Shown piece by piece: positions 48,415 through 57,206 of a DNA stretch of 64,000 bases; positions within the stretch are counted from its first letter, which is position 1, and each line of letters begins with the position of its first letter. The position numbers and the translations under genes are program-made. Below the pieces are notes generated by a model that was not told the DNA's origin, did not search any database, and saw nothing but the letters and a program-made list of their open reading frames with translations. The stretch is from Sphingopyxis alaskensis RB2256. GTDB taxonomy: Bacteria > Pseudomonadota > Alphaproteobacteria > Sphingomonadales > Sphingomonadaceae. The stretch is from positions 1,612,001 to 1,676,000 of the forward strand of contig NC_008048.1 of assembly GCF_000013985.1 (NCBI RefSeq), written 5' to 3'.

Positions 48415-50372
48415 CTAGTTGAATGTTCCGGCGCGGGGACGGTTGCTGGGGACTGATCGTGCAGGGTGGGCACTAGCCGTTTCAATGCGGCTCGGCAACC
48501 ACGGGGATCGGCCGCCGCAATCGCGGCCTCGATTGCCGTCAGATATTCATAAAGGCACTCGTGGCTGACACATTCTTCGCGCGCCTGCATGATCCGCGGA
48601 TGCGCGGTGGGCTGCGATTCCTCGCCGACCAGAAGTTCCTCGAACAATTTTTCGCCCTTGCGCAACCCGCGCTCGACGATCTCGATGCTGCCACCGGGGT
48701 TGGCGGACGAACGGATCGTAAGGCCGGACAGCCGCACCATGGTTTCGGCGAGGTCCCAGATGCGCACCGGCTCCCCCATATCGAGCAGGAACACTTCGCC
48801 GCCCGTCGCCATGCTGCCTGCCTGGATCACCAGCTCGGCCGCTTCGGGGATCGTCATGAAATAGCGTGTAACATCGCGGTGGGTCACCGTCACCGGGCCG
48901 CCGCGTTCGATCTGTTGTCGAAAGGTCGGAACGACCGATCCGCTCGAACCCAGCACGTTGCCGAAGCGAACCATCGAGAAAATGGTGCCGTCGGGCTTCC
49001 GCGACCGGCTCATGTCCTGCAGCAGCATCTCGCAGACGCGTTTGCTGGCCCCCATCACGTTCGGAGGACGCACGGCCTTGTCGGTGCTGATCAGAATAAA
49101 GCGACCGACACCCTTTTTGACGGCCATCTCGGCCATGTTGCGTGTGCCGCGGATATTGTTGGCGACGCCGTCAAGCGGGTTCTCCTCCAGCAGCGGCACA
49201 TGCTTGTACGCCGCGGCATGATAGATGGTGTCGGGCGCCTCATCAGCGAACAGGCGCTCCACCGCTGCGGCATCCGCAACATTCGACAATTTCGCCCGAA
49301 GAAGGGGCCGGATACCGTCGGGGAGCCGATCGAGGATCGCTTCCAGTTCGTTTTGAAGCCTGAAGAGGGAAAACTCACTGGATTCGACGAGGGTGAGCGA
49401 GTGCGGTGCCAGCCGTAGTATCTGTCGGCACAATTCGCTGCCGATCGAACCGCCGGCGCCGGTTACCATCACATGCTTGCCCTTGACGGACCGCGACAAC
49501 AATTCCCGGTCGGGTGCCACCGGCGGGCGACCCAACAGATCCTCGACCTCTATCGGACGGATGGCGCTTGCCGAAATCTTGCCTTCAAGAATGTCCCTGA
49601 CGGGTGGAAGCATCTGGACGTTTATGCTGAACCGCGCCAGATTCCGGATGATCTGCTTGCGCCGCTCATCGCCGACCTGCGTCATCGCCAGAACGATGTC
49701 GGTGACGCCGAGCTGATTCAGCACGCTTTCGATATCGTCGCTGTGAAAGATGCGGGCACCGTCTATTCGCTTGCCCCGCTTGTCACGATCATCGTCAAGA
49801 AAGCCCGCAACCCTCAGGCCGCCTTCGGAACTCAAAGATGCTGCCAATCGCTGACCGGTCGTGCCGGCACCATAGATGAGCACGTTCCGCTCGCGCCCCA
49901 CAAAGTCACGCGAATGGAAAAGATCCACCAGCACATAGCGGCCGACGATCCGCGCGACTCCCATAAGCAGCAGGAACAGGATCGGGCCGAGAATGGCGAT
50001 CGTCCGAGGCACACCTGGATAACCGACATACATATAGATGACGATCAGCGGCACCGTCATCATGGCGACGGCCACCGCCAGCGAGATCAATACCCCGCGA
50101 CCGGCGTATCGAAATATGGCCGAATAGATCCCGCGCCAAAAGGCAATCGGAAACCATAGCAACAACATGGTGAGGCCAAAGCGCAGGACCGGCCAGTCAT
50201 CGGAACTCCATTCGCCCAACCGAATGGAAAAGGCCATCGCGGACGCTACCAGTCCCAAAATCGCGTCGCAAACGAGAACAAGCAGCAGCTTTCCCCAACG
50301 CGGCCAGAAAAGCATACGCGCAGCGAACGTGATCATTTGGGTCGAAGCATCAGTGAAGAATCGTTCAAACAC
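48411..50372 (-). CDS. Membrane-bound UDP-GlcNAc 4,6-dehydratase (PglF/WbpM/CapD-like)
   Basis: A 653-residue protein with four or five N-terminal membrane helices (residues about 15-140), a first Rossmann fold (VLIYGAGTTGQRLAASL) and a C-terminal SDR dehydratase domain. The latter has VMVTGAGGSIGSELCRQILRL, YHAAAYKHVPLLEENP and the S-D-K catalytic group in LISTDKAVRPPNVMGASKR. FGNVLGSSGSVVPTF and VTRYFMTIPEAAELV are also typical. It would make UDP-4-keto-6-deoxy-GlcNAc, the substrate for the PglE-like aminotransferase at 33.6 kb. It is the only 4,6-dehydratase candidate in the window, which is why it is placed at the head of the nonulosonic acid route. Confidence 0.92.
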   Translation of the reverse strand: MFERFFTDASTQMITFAARMLFWPRWGKLLLVLVCDAILGLVASAMAFSIRLGEWSSDDWPVLRFGLTMLLLWFPIAFWRGIYSAIFRYAGRGVLISLAVAVAMMTVPLIVIYMYVGYPGVPRTIAILGPILFLLLMGVARIVGRYVLVDLFHSRDFVGRERNVLIYGAGTTGQRLAASLSSEGGLRVAGFLDDDRDKRGKRIDGARIFHSDDIESVLNQLGVTDIVLAMTQVGDERRKQIIRNLARFSINVQMLPPVRDILEGKISASAIRPIEVEDLLGRPPVAPDRELLSRSVKGKHVMVTGAGGSIGSELCRQILRLAPHSLTLVESSEFSLFRLQNELEAILDRLPDGIRPLLRAKLSNVADAAAVERLFADEAPDTIYHAAAYKHVPLLEENPLDGVANNIRGTRNMAEMAVKKGVGRFILISTDKAVRPPNVMGASKRVCEMLLQDMSRSRKPDGTIFSMVRFGNVLGSSGSVVPTFRQQIERGGPVTVTHRDVTRYFMTIPEAAELVIQAGSMATGGEVFLLDMGEPVRIWDLAETMVRLSGLTIRSSANPGGSIEIVERGLRKGEKLFEELLVGEESQPTAHPRIMQAREECVSHECLYEYLTAIEAAIAAADPRGCRAALKRLVPTLHDQSPATVPAPEHSTR

Positions 50373-50429
50373 GTCCAGACCTCAGCGCGGGATGAAAAGA
50401 TTGGAGATCCAAATCTTCAAGTGCAAACA

Positions 50430-50993
50430 TCAATGCGAAATGCTGCGGCGATCCAGAACCCGCACTATCGTAAGGATCAGGATCTTTACGTCGAAGGCGA
50501 GGCTCATTCGAGCCAGATATTCACGCTCCAACGTCACTTTCTCTGAGATCGTAAGTTCGTCGCGGCCGTTGATCTGCGCCCAGCCGGTTATTCCAGGCCG
50601 AAGCGCGGTAACGCCGCATTCCGCCCTCAAACGCATCAGATCATCTTGGTTGAATAGCGCTGGCCGGGGCCCCACCAGGCTCATGTCTCCGGCGATAACA
50701 CTGAAAAGCTGCGGCAACTCATCAAGGCTGGTGCGCCGCAAAAAGCGCCCAAGGCGCGTCACCCGGCTCGCGCCGTCCCGAAGCAAATGTGTCGGAAGCA
50801 GCGGGGTGTCGATGTGCATCGTCCGAAACTTCGGCATCAGGAACAATCGCCCGTCACGGCCAAAACGCTGCGACCAGAACACCGCTGGCCCCGCCGAATC
50901 CAGACGGATCGCAAGCGCCACGCAAAGCATCAACGGGGCCAGCAGAATGACAGTAAGCGAAGCGAGCATCAGGTCGAATACTCTTTTTATCAT
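50430..50993 (-). CDS. Initiating phosphoglycosyl transferase (PglC/WcaJ-type)
   Basis: A 187-residue monotopic bacterial sugar transferase that moves a phospho-sugar from a UDP-sugar to undecaprenyl phosphate, starting the repeat unit. One N-terminal re-entrant helix (RVFDLMLASLTVILLAPLMLCVALAI) is followed by GPAVFWSQRFGRDGRLFLMPKFRTM, RTSLDELPQLFSVIAGDMSLVGPRPAL and RPGITGWAQINGRD. The catalytic DE is in SLDELPQL. The small PglC-like size, without WbaP-type extra helices, fits a diNAcBac or GlcNAc-type substrate. The ATG at 50993 overlaps the epimerase stop by 4 nt. Confidence 0.92.
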   Translation of the reverse strand: MIKRVFDLMLASLTVILLAPLMLCVALAIRLDSAGPAVFWSQRFGRDGRLFLMPKFRTMHIDTPLLPTHLLRDGASRVTRLGRFLRRTSLDELPQLFSVIAGDMSLVGPRPALFNQDDLMRLRAECGVTALRPGITGWAQINGRDELTISEKVTLEREYLARMSLAFDVKILILTIVRVLDRRSISH

Positions 50994-51922
50994 TCGTCCG
51001 TTCCCGTCGTCATCAGAATGGCCCTGTCGAACGGGATTTCCGGCGCCCACCCGAACAGGCGGGTAAAACGCACACCATCGAATGCCGCGTTTCCGAGCAG
51101 ACTGTCAGCACGTCCGCGCAGAGCGAATTGTGCGCATTTTCTGACAAGTTCTGGCGGCCAGCTCCAGACAAGATCAGGATGCCCGAAGCTCATCAACAAT
51201 TTCCGGTAAAGCGAGGCCGTTGATAACGGCACGCTGTCGGTGACGATGAAGCATCCGGAATGTTCCTGCTCCACCGCCGCCACAACGGAACTGGCCACAT
51301 TGCCCACGAAGGCAAAACTGCGGCGATTGTCGATCCGTCCAATCGGGAGCGGCACGGCGATTCGAGCTGCTTTTACCAGCGCGGCAAACCATGCCGTTAC
51401 GCCCGGCCCGATCAGAGCCGGCGGCCGAAGCGACACGGTACGAAACCCCTCACGGTCGAGTTGCGCGAGTCCGATGTCGGCCAACAGCTTGCTGCTGCCA
51501 TAGGGGGTCGTCGGTTCGGGCGGGCAACCGTCGTCGACGACGCTGCCCGCCGGAGTCTGCGACATGACTGCGGCAACCGAGCTTATCTGCACAAAACGCC
51601 TTGCCCCTGCGCGTCTTGCGACCTCGGCAAGGCGAAGCGGAAACTCGCCGTTGATCCGCCGATACTGCCGCTCCGCGAATGCCGGATCCTCGCGCCGCAG
51701 GATGTGAACGCGCGCCGTGCAGTTCACCACGGCGTCACATCCCGCGACCAGACCTTCTAGATCGGCCTCGACAATATCACCGGTCGCGATAGTCTCGGCT
51801 GCCGAGGCGATACCGCCACCCGCCCTGGTCAGGGCGCGAACGCGATACCCCGACGCCGCAAGCTTCCCGACGACCTGCCGCCCCAGAAAACCTGATGCGC
51901 CGGTGACCGCAACCATCCTCAT
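50990..51922 (-). CDS. NAD-dependent epimerase/reductase of the polysaccharide locus
   Basis: A 310-residue extended SDR. VAVTGASGFLGRQVVGKLAASGYRVRALTR binds NAD(P). AVVNCTARVHILRREDPAFAERQYRRIN, FVQISSVAAV and TPYGSSKLLAD supply Ser, Tyr and Lys. RPPALIGPGVTAWFAALVKAA resembles WbpV/WbjF/WbgU-type C4 epimerases or reductases encoded next to PglC-like transferases. It probably adjusts the initiating UDP-amino-sugar. The start is uncertain: TTG at 51958, ATG at 51922 and ATG at 51916 are all in frame. 51922 gives the usual N-terminus. It is coupled to the PglC-like gene by a 4-nt overlap. Confidence 0.8.
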   Translation of the reverse strand: MRMVAVTGASGFLGRQVVGKLAASGYRVRALTRAGGGIASAAETIATGDIVEADLEGLVAGCDAVVNCTARVHILRREDPAFAERQYRRINGEFPLRLAEVARRAGARRFVQISSVAAVMSQTPAGSVVDDGCPPEPTTPYGSSKLLADIGLAQLDREGFRTVSLRPPALIGPGVTAWFAALVKAARIAVPLPIGRIDNRRSFAFVGNVASSVVAAVEQEHSGCFIVTDSVPLSTASLYRKLLMSFGHPDLVWSWPPELVRKCAQFALRGRADSLLGNAAFDGVRFTRLFGWAPEIPFDRAILMTTGTDE

Positions 51923-51975
51923 GACTGAGTGCTCGGGCTCAACTGTGCTGGGGTTCAACGCTTAATCGGCGCCGG

Positions 51976-52749
51976 TCAGTTGTTCTGCAATGCAACGACA
52001 ATCGGCGTTGTCAACAGGGGCACGACCTGCAGGACATCACGGAAAAGACGGCGCGACGCGGAATCGCCCACAACAACGACGTCGTTCGCATGAATGTCGG
52101 GGTCGGCATAGGCCCCGCGGCGAATAGCTTTCAGGTTGAACAGCGCAGCATATTTCTGACCTTCAACCGTCCTGAACACGACGACCTCGTCAAGACGTGC
52201 GAACTCGGCGGTACCTTCGGCCGTGGCAATCGCACGAAGCAAGGTCATCTTGCCGACCACCGGGTAGAGACCGGGCTTGCGGACCTGTCCCTCAACGGTG
52301 ACAAACTGGCTGCCCGTCTCCTTCAGGTTGACGGTGACCTGCGGGTCACGAATATGTGCCTGCATCAGCTTGGAGCGAAGATACTGCTCGACCTCGGCCG
52401 GAGTCTTTCCGGCAGCCTGGATCACGCCGGCGAGCGGAAAGGAAAAACGGCCGCTCGCATCCGTCTGCACTTCGCGCTTGCTGAGTTCGAGAATGCCGAA
52501 AACGTCGATAGTCAGCCTGTCGAAAGGCCCGATAAGATAGGGTCGCTCGTCGGATAGCGTGTCAGCGCCGCCGGGTTCCGGCAGGCTGTCTGCCGGAATG
52601 ACGCGGACCTGTGGCGAGCCACCCAGTTGCGGTGCAGCACACCCTGCCAGCATCGCGGCCGGGAACAGGCAGACAAGTAACATTGCCCAAGTCGCCGGGC
52701 ACCAGCTCCAAACTCGCACGGAATGTCGCGGCGATGTGTGAACCGGCAT
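51976..52749 (-). CDS. wza: Outer-membrane polysaccharide export protein (Wza-like)
   Basis: A 257-residue lipoprotein of the polysaccharide biosynthesis/export family. A signal sequence ends in the lipobox MLAGC (Cys 37). Next come the poly_export domain (YLIGPFDRLTIDVFGILELSKREVQTDASGRFSFPLAGVIQAAGKTPAEVEQYL) and SLBB-type repeats (VTVEGQVRKPGLYPVVGKMTLLRAIATAEG). It forms the periplasmic and outer-membrane channel fed by Wzc. It is the first gene of the long minus-strand array, and the promoter is expected in 52750-52933. It is shorter than E. coli Wza (379), as usual for this type. Confidence 0.9.
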   Translation of the reverse strand: MPVHTSPRHSVRVWSWCPATWAMLLVCLFPAAMLAGCAAPQLGGSPQVRVIPADSLPEPGGADTLSDERPYLIGPFDRLTIDVFGILELSKREVQTDASGRFSFPLAGVIQAAGKTPAEVEQYLRSKLMQAHIRDPQVTVNLKETGSQFVTVEGQVRKPGLYPVVGKMTLLRAIATAEGTAEFARLDEVVVFRTVEGQKYAALFNLKAIRRGAYADPDIHANDVVVVGDSASRRLFRDVLQVVPLLTTPIVVALQNN

Positions 52750-52933
52750 TTGTCTTCCTTCAGATTATAATTCGAAGCTGATTTATCCGGCACGAAAGCA
52801 TACGCGGCTTCGTTACGGACGCGTTCGGCCGGGTGATTAGTCACATTCGGATTCAAGCACAAGTTGCTTCCCGATGAATGCGCCGAAGCGTTCGCCATGC
52901 CGTGCGCCGGTGTCGGGCGGCGCCATTTGCCGT

Positions 52934-53701
52934 CTACGGGGTCTGCAGATACCACCGATCGGTGCCATAAAGACCGATGGCGGTCAGGCGGCCGGTTCGA
53001 TAAGCGCCCGTATCAATTCCGATGCGATTTGGGCGTTCCTCCACCTCCGCGGCAATCGTGTGTCCGTGGACGATCAACGCGCCGTGGTCCCGCTTGCTGC
53101 TCAGAAACTCATCCCGAATCCATCGGAGATCGGTCAGCTTCTGCCGATCAAGTGGCACCGAATCCCGCACCCCGGCATGGACAAAAACATAGTCTCCGTA
53201 ACGCACCATGTCCTCACCCCGGCGAAGGAAATCCATGTGCGACCTTGGAACCGCGTCGCTGAAAACGTCCGCGAGTTCCTCGAACGTCAATCGATCATAG
53301 AGCTTGTCGTCGCGCAAATAGCTCCTGATCGTAGCTTCACCACCGATGCGCACGAAAAAGCGAAGTGCGCGGACGTCCTTGGCGAGCGCCGCCAGCATCG
53401 ATTCCTCGTGGTTACCGATCAGATGATGGACCCGATCGAAATGGGCGGGCAGCGAAAGCGCCCGTTCAATGACTCGATCGGAATCGGGGCCGCGATCCAC
53501 GAGGTCGCCAAGCAGGACCAGCACACAAAGCTCATGCGGGCGGCCCCGCCGGTCGGCCGCGATCTTGTCGAGCAGATCGGAAAAGAGATCGTCGCGACCA
53601 TGAATATCGCCGATCGCATACAGCAATATGCCATCAGCCATCGAACGTGTGTCGGCGGCGGGCGCCAGTCTCCCCCGCTTGAACCTGGAAAAGAAAGTCA
53701 T
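52934..53701 (-). CDS. PPP-family metallophosphoesterase (serine/threonine phosphatase-like)
   Basis: A 255-residue calcineurin-like phosphoesterase. All metal-ligand motifs are seen in order: GDIHGRDDL, GDLVDRGPDS, GNHEESM, VFVHAGVRDSV and VHGHTI. This is the bacterial PrpA/PrpB-like type, which removes phosphate from Ser, Thr and sometimes Tyr or His. The frame opens at 53803. The ATG at 53701 gives a usual N-terminus (MTFFSRFKRGRL), though its ribosome-binding site is weak. It precedes wza on the same strand with about 180 nt between. Dephosphorylating Wzc, for which no Wzb is seen, is possible but unsupported. Confidence 0.85.
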   Translation of the reverse strand: MTFFSRFKRGRLAPAADTRSMADGILLYAIGDIHGRDDLFSDLLDKIAADRRGRPHELCVLVLLGDLVDRGPDSDRVIERALSLPAHFDRVHHLIGNHEESMLAALAKDVRALRFFVRIGGEATIRSYLRDDKLYDRLTFEELADVFSDAVPRSHMDFLRRGEDMVRYGDYVFVHAGVRDSVPLDRQKLTDLRWIRDEFLSSKRDHGALIVHGHTIAAEVEERPNRIGIDTGAYRTGRLTAIGLYGTDRWYLQTP

Positions 53702-53925
53702 CAGCCCGCAAAAAACCTTGCCACAAACGAACAGCGAATATCGGGAAAGGCCGCCCTTAGCGAAGTCGCTGATAGTTGACCAGCCAAAGGCGCCGCGCGT
53801 CAATCAGCTGTCGCCGGCCTGCGGCAAAGAATGATCGCGTCCATCCAAGGTTAGGACAACGGCAACCCTTTGGATATATAAGGCTGAGCTTGCCTTTTTC
53901 AACCGGATTTCAGGATCGTAGCGAC

Positions 53926-55050
53926 GTGACCGATCATATCGTCATTGCTTTCGGCACTCGCCCGGAAGCGATCAAAATGTTCCCGGTCGTTCGGGCGCTG
54001 GCGGCGCGCGATGACGTTCGGGTCAGCGTCTGCGTCACCGCGCAGCATCGCGAGATGCTCGACCAGGTGCTCGAAATCGCGCGGATCACACCCGATATCG
54101 ACCTTGACGTCATGACACCCGACCAGTCGCTCGATGCGCTGCTCGCGCGGCTCGTCACCGGTCTGGGCGAAGCCTTCGATGCCGAAAAGCCCGACCGCAT
54201 CCTCGTCCACGGCGACACGCTGACGACAATGGCGGCGACGCTGGCCGCCTATTTCCGCAAGATTCCGGTCGGGCATGTCGAGGCGGGGCTGCGCAGCGGC
54301 AATATCTATCACCCCTGGCCCGAAGAGGTGAACCGCAAGGTGACGGGCGCCGTCGCCGACCTGCATTTCGCGCCGACCGAAACCGCCGCGGCGGCGCTGC
54401 GCGCCGAAAATGTGCCTGCCGAGCGCATTCACGTCACCGGCAACACCGTGATCGATGCGCTGCTCGCAACGCAGGCGCGGATCGAGGAGGAGCCATCGCT
54501 GGCCGCGGGGCTCGACCCGCTCGCCCGCCGCTTTGCGGGCAAACGCATCATCGCCGTCACCTCGCACCGGCGCGAGAATTTCGGCGACGGCATGAAAGCC
54601 ATTGCCGAAGCGATCGCCGGGATCGCCGCACGTCCTGACGTGGCGGTGATTTTCCCGGTTCATCCCAACCCGCATGTCCGCAGCGCGATGGAGCCGATCC
54701 TCGGCGCGCTCCCCAATGTCGCGCTGATCGATCCGCTCGATTATCCGCATTTCGTTCGGCTGCTCGCGCTGAGCACGCTGGTGCTCACCGACAGCGGCGG
54801 GGTGCAGGAGGAAGCGCCCTCGCTCGGCAAGCCGGTGCTCGTGATGCGCGAGACGACCGAGCGGCCCGAAGGCATCGAGGCGGGCACCGCACGGCTCGTC
54901 GGCACCGACAAAAATCGCATCGTTTCGGAAATTTTCAGCCTTTTGGACGATGAAGGCGCCTATAACGCCATGGCGCGCGCGCATAATCCCTTCGGGGACG
55001 GCCGCGCCGCGGAACGAATAGCGGAGATTGTTGCGCGTGCCCATCGATAG
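53926..55050 (+). CDS. wecB: Non-hydrolysing UDP-GlcNAc 2-epimerase
   Basis: A 374-residue GT-B-fold enzyme that interconverts UDP-GlcNAc and UDP-ManNAc. HIVIAFGTRPEAIKMFPVVRAL is the characteristic start. LVHGDTLTTMAATLAAYF, VGHVEAGLRSGNIYHPWPEEVNRKV, VTSHRRENFGDG and LTDSGGVQEEAPSLGKPVLVMRETTERPEG are diagnostic. The frame opens upstream at 53776. The GTG at 53926 with AGGA upstream starts exactly at the family N-terminus. It is divergent from the phosphatase gene, with 224 nt between, and overlaps wecC, forming a UDP-ManNAcA pair. Confidence 0.95.
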   Translation: MTDHIVIAFGTRPEAIKMFPVVRALAARDDVRVSVCVTAQHREMLDQVLEIARITPDIDLDVMTPDQSLDALLARLVTGLGEAFDAEKPDRILVHGDTLTTMAATLAAYFRKIPVGHVEAGLRSGNIYHPWPEEVNRKVTGAVADLHFAPTETAAAALRAENVPAERIHVTGNTVIDALLATQARIEEEPSLAAGLDPLARRFAGKRIIAVTSHRRENFGDGMKAIAEAIAGIAARPDVAVIFPVHPNPHVRSAMEPILGALPNVALIDPLDYPHFVRLLALSTLVLTDSGGVQEEAPSLGKPVLVMRETTERPEGIEAGTARLVGTDKNRIVSEIFSLLDDEGAYNAMARAHNPFGDGRAAERIAEIVARAHR

Positions 55051-56332
55051 CGACCAGAATGTTACCGTCCTCGGTCTGGGCTATATCGGCCTGCCCACCG
55101 CGGCGTTGATCGCGCGGTCGGGCAGCAAGGTCACGGGCGTCGATGTCAGCAAGCATGTCGTCGAGACGGTGAACAGCGGCAAGGTGCATATCGAGGAGGT
55201 CGATCTCGACGGCCTTGTCCAGGGCGTCGTTTCACGCGGCTCGCTGGTCGCCTCGACAAAGGTCGCCCCCGCCGACGTGTTCGTGATTGCGGTCCCGACC
55301 CCGCACGACGACGAGCATCGCCCCGACATCAGCCATGTGCTCTCGGCCGCACGCGCCATCGCGCCGCAACTCGTACCCGGCAATCTCGTCATCCTCGAAT
55401 CGACCTCGCCCGTCGGCACGACCGAAAAGGTCGCGGCGCTGCTCGCCGAGCTGCGCCCCGACCTCAAGGTTCCGGGCGCCTGCACCGGCGCCGCCGACAT
55501 CTTCGTCGCCTATTGCCCCGAGCGCGTGCTGCCGGGGCGCATCCTCGTCGAGCTGGTCGACAATGACCGCTGCATCGGCGGGATCACCCCGCGCTGCGCG
55601 CGCCGTGCGATGACCTTTTATCGCCAGTTCGTTCGCGGTGCCTGCGTCACCACCTCGGCGCGCGCCGCCGAAATGGTGAAGCTGGTCGAGAACAGCTACC
55701 GCGACGTCAACATCGCCTTTGCCAACGAGCTGTCGATGATGGCCGAACATCTCGGCGTCGATATATGGGAGGTGATCCGCCTCGCCAACCGCCACCCGCG
55801 CGTCAATATCCTGCAACCCGGCCCCGGCGTCGGCGGTCATTGCATCGCGGTCGATCCCTGGTTCCTCGTCCATGGCGCGCCCGGCCACAGCCGCCTGATC
55901 CGCACCGCGCGCGAGGTCAATCTCGCCAAGACAGCGCATGTCATCGGCGCCGCCGAAATGCTGGTGTCGCAGCATCCGGAAGCGCGCGTCGCCTGCCTCG
56001 GCCTCGCCTTCAAGCCCAATATCGACGATTTTCGCGAAAGCCCCGCGGTCGAAGTCGCCGCCGCGCTCGCGCGCCGTTTCGGCCAGCAGATCCGCATCGT
56101 CGAACCCTATGCGCGCGGACTGCCCATGGACTTCGCGGGCACGGGCGCCGAACTGATCGATCTCGACAGCGCCCTGGCGAGCTGCGACCTGCTCATCGTC
56201 CTGGTCGACCACGATCTGTTCAAGTCGATCCCGCTCGAGGAACGCGGCGACAAGATTGTCTATGACACGCGCGGGCTGTGGCCCGATCAGCCAAGTGTCG
56301 GCAATACAAACCGTTTCACTCGCGCAGCCTGA
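55037..56332 (+). CDS. wecC: UDP-N-acetyl-D-mannosamine dehydrogenase
   Basis: A 431-residue NAD-dependent enzyme that oxidises UDP-ManNAc to UDP-ManNAcA. NVTVLGLGYIGLPTAALIARSG is the WecC-type start. PTPHDDEHRPDISHV, ESTSPVGTTEKV, YCPERVLPG, KLVENSYRDVNIAFANELSM and the catalytic GVGGHCIAVDPWF follow. TTG at 55028 and GTG at 55037 are both possible; GTG has GGAG 10 nt upstream. The gene starts within the end of wecB, so the two are coupled. This adds UDP-ManNAcA to the set of sugars made here. Confidence 0.94.
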   Translation: MPIDSDQNVTVLGLGYIGLPTAALIARSGSKVTGVDVSKHVVETVNSGKVHIEEVDLDGLVQGVVSRGSLVASTKVAPADVFVIAVPTPHDDEHRPDISHVLSAARAIAPQLVPGNLVILESTSPVGTTEKVAALLAELRPDLKVPGACTGAADIFVAYCPERVLPGRILVELVDNDRCIGGITPRCARRAMTFYRQFVRGACVTTSARAAEMVKLVENSYRDVNIAFANELSMMAEHLGVDIWEVIRLANRHPRVNILQPGPGVGGHCIAVDPWFLVHGAPGHSRLIRTAREVNLAKTAHVIGAAEMLVSQHPEARVACLGLAFKPNIDDFRESPAVEVAAALARRFGQQIRIVEPYARGLPMDFAGTGAELIDLDSALASCDLLIVLVDHDLFKSIPLEERGDKIVYDTRGLWPDQPSVGNTNRFTRAA

Positions 56333-56377
56333 CCGTTCTTGCTTGACGTCTCATGGCAGGCCCAACATGGTGGCGCG

Positions 56378-57184
56378 ATGTTGTCTCGCCTCGAAACGAT
56401 CATCGTGGAAAAGCCCTGGGGGCGGACTGACATTGCCGGCGACTTCGGCGATTTTGGCGATCGCCGTGTCGGCGAGATCTGGTTTTCGCATCCCGATGGC
56501 CGCGACGCGCCCATCATGGTCAAGTTTCTTTTCACTTCCGAACGCCTGTCGATTCAGGTTCATCCTGACGATGAGGCAGCGATCACGGCGGGCTATCCGC
56601 GCGGCAAGGAGGAGTGCTGGCTCGTCCTGAATGCGGACCCTGGCGCTGAATTGGGCGTCGGCCTTAACGCCCCGACGACATCCGAGGCGCTGCGCCATGC
56701 CGCGCTCGACGGCACGATCGTGAACATGGTCGATTGGCGAGCCGCCCGGACCGACGATTTCATCTATAACCCCGCGGGCACGATCCATGCGATCGGCGGC
56801 GGGCTGGTCATCGTCGAGGTGCAACAGAATATCGACTGCACCTATCGCCTCTATGATTATGGGCGCCCGCGCGAGCTTCATCTGGATGAAGGACTCGCGG
56901 TCGCGGCGACGAAGCCGGTCGCCGATCCGCGCGATGGCCGGGTCGATCCCGCCAGGTCGCGGCTGCTCGTCGACGGCCCGCATTTCGGCCTGCTCCACCT
57001 CGCCGGCGCCGATGCCGCCGCGCTTCTGCCACACCACCATGCCGACTATATTTTCACACCGCTCTCGCCGGGTTGCGCGATCGCGGGCGAGCCCATCGGC
57101 CTCGGCGAATGCGTGGCCACCGACCGCGCCGACGCCATCGCGCTGGAACCCGGTGCCCGTGCTTTACTGAGTTGGCCCACCTGA
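56378..57184 (+). CDS. manA: Class I mannose-6-phosphate isomerase
   Basis: A 268-residue zinc-dependent cupin enzyme that interconverts fructose-6-phosphate and mannose-6-phosphate. Metal-binding motifs SIQVHPDDEAAI, KEECWLVL (Glu) and FIYNPAGTIHAIGGGLVIVEVQQN (His) are intact, and CTYRLYDYGR follows. It is the short type seen in bacteria. An upstream TTG exists at 56339, but ATG at 56378 starts the conserved domain (IIVEKPWGRTD). It lies 45 nt after wecC and 22 nt before manC and feeds GDP-mannose synthesis. Confidence 0.9.
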   Translation: MLSRLETIIVEKPWGRTDIAGDFGDFGDRRVGEIWFSHPDGRDAPIMVKFLFTSERLSIQVHPDDEAAITAGYPRGKEECWLVLNADPGAELGVGLNAPTTSEALRHAALDGTIVNMVDWRAARTDDFIYNPAGTIHAIGGGLVIVEVQQNIDCTYRLYDYGRPRELHLDEGLAVAATKPVADPRDGRVDPARSRLLVDGPHFGLLHLAGADAAALLPHHHADYIFTPLSPGCAIAGEPIGLGECVATDRADAIALEPGARALLSWPT

Positions 57185-57206
57185 TTTCGCGCCCTAAAGC
57201 TTGTCC

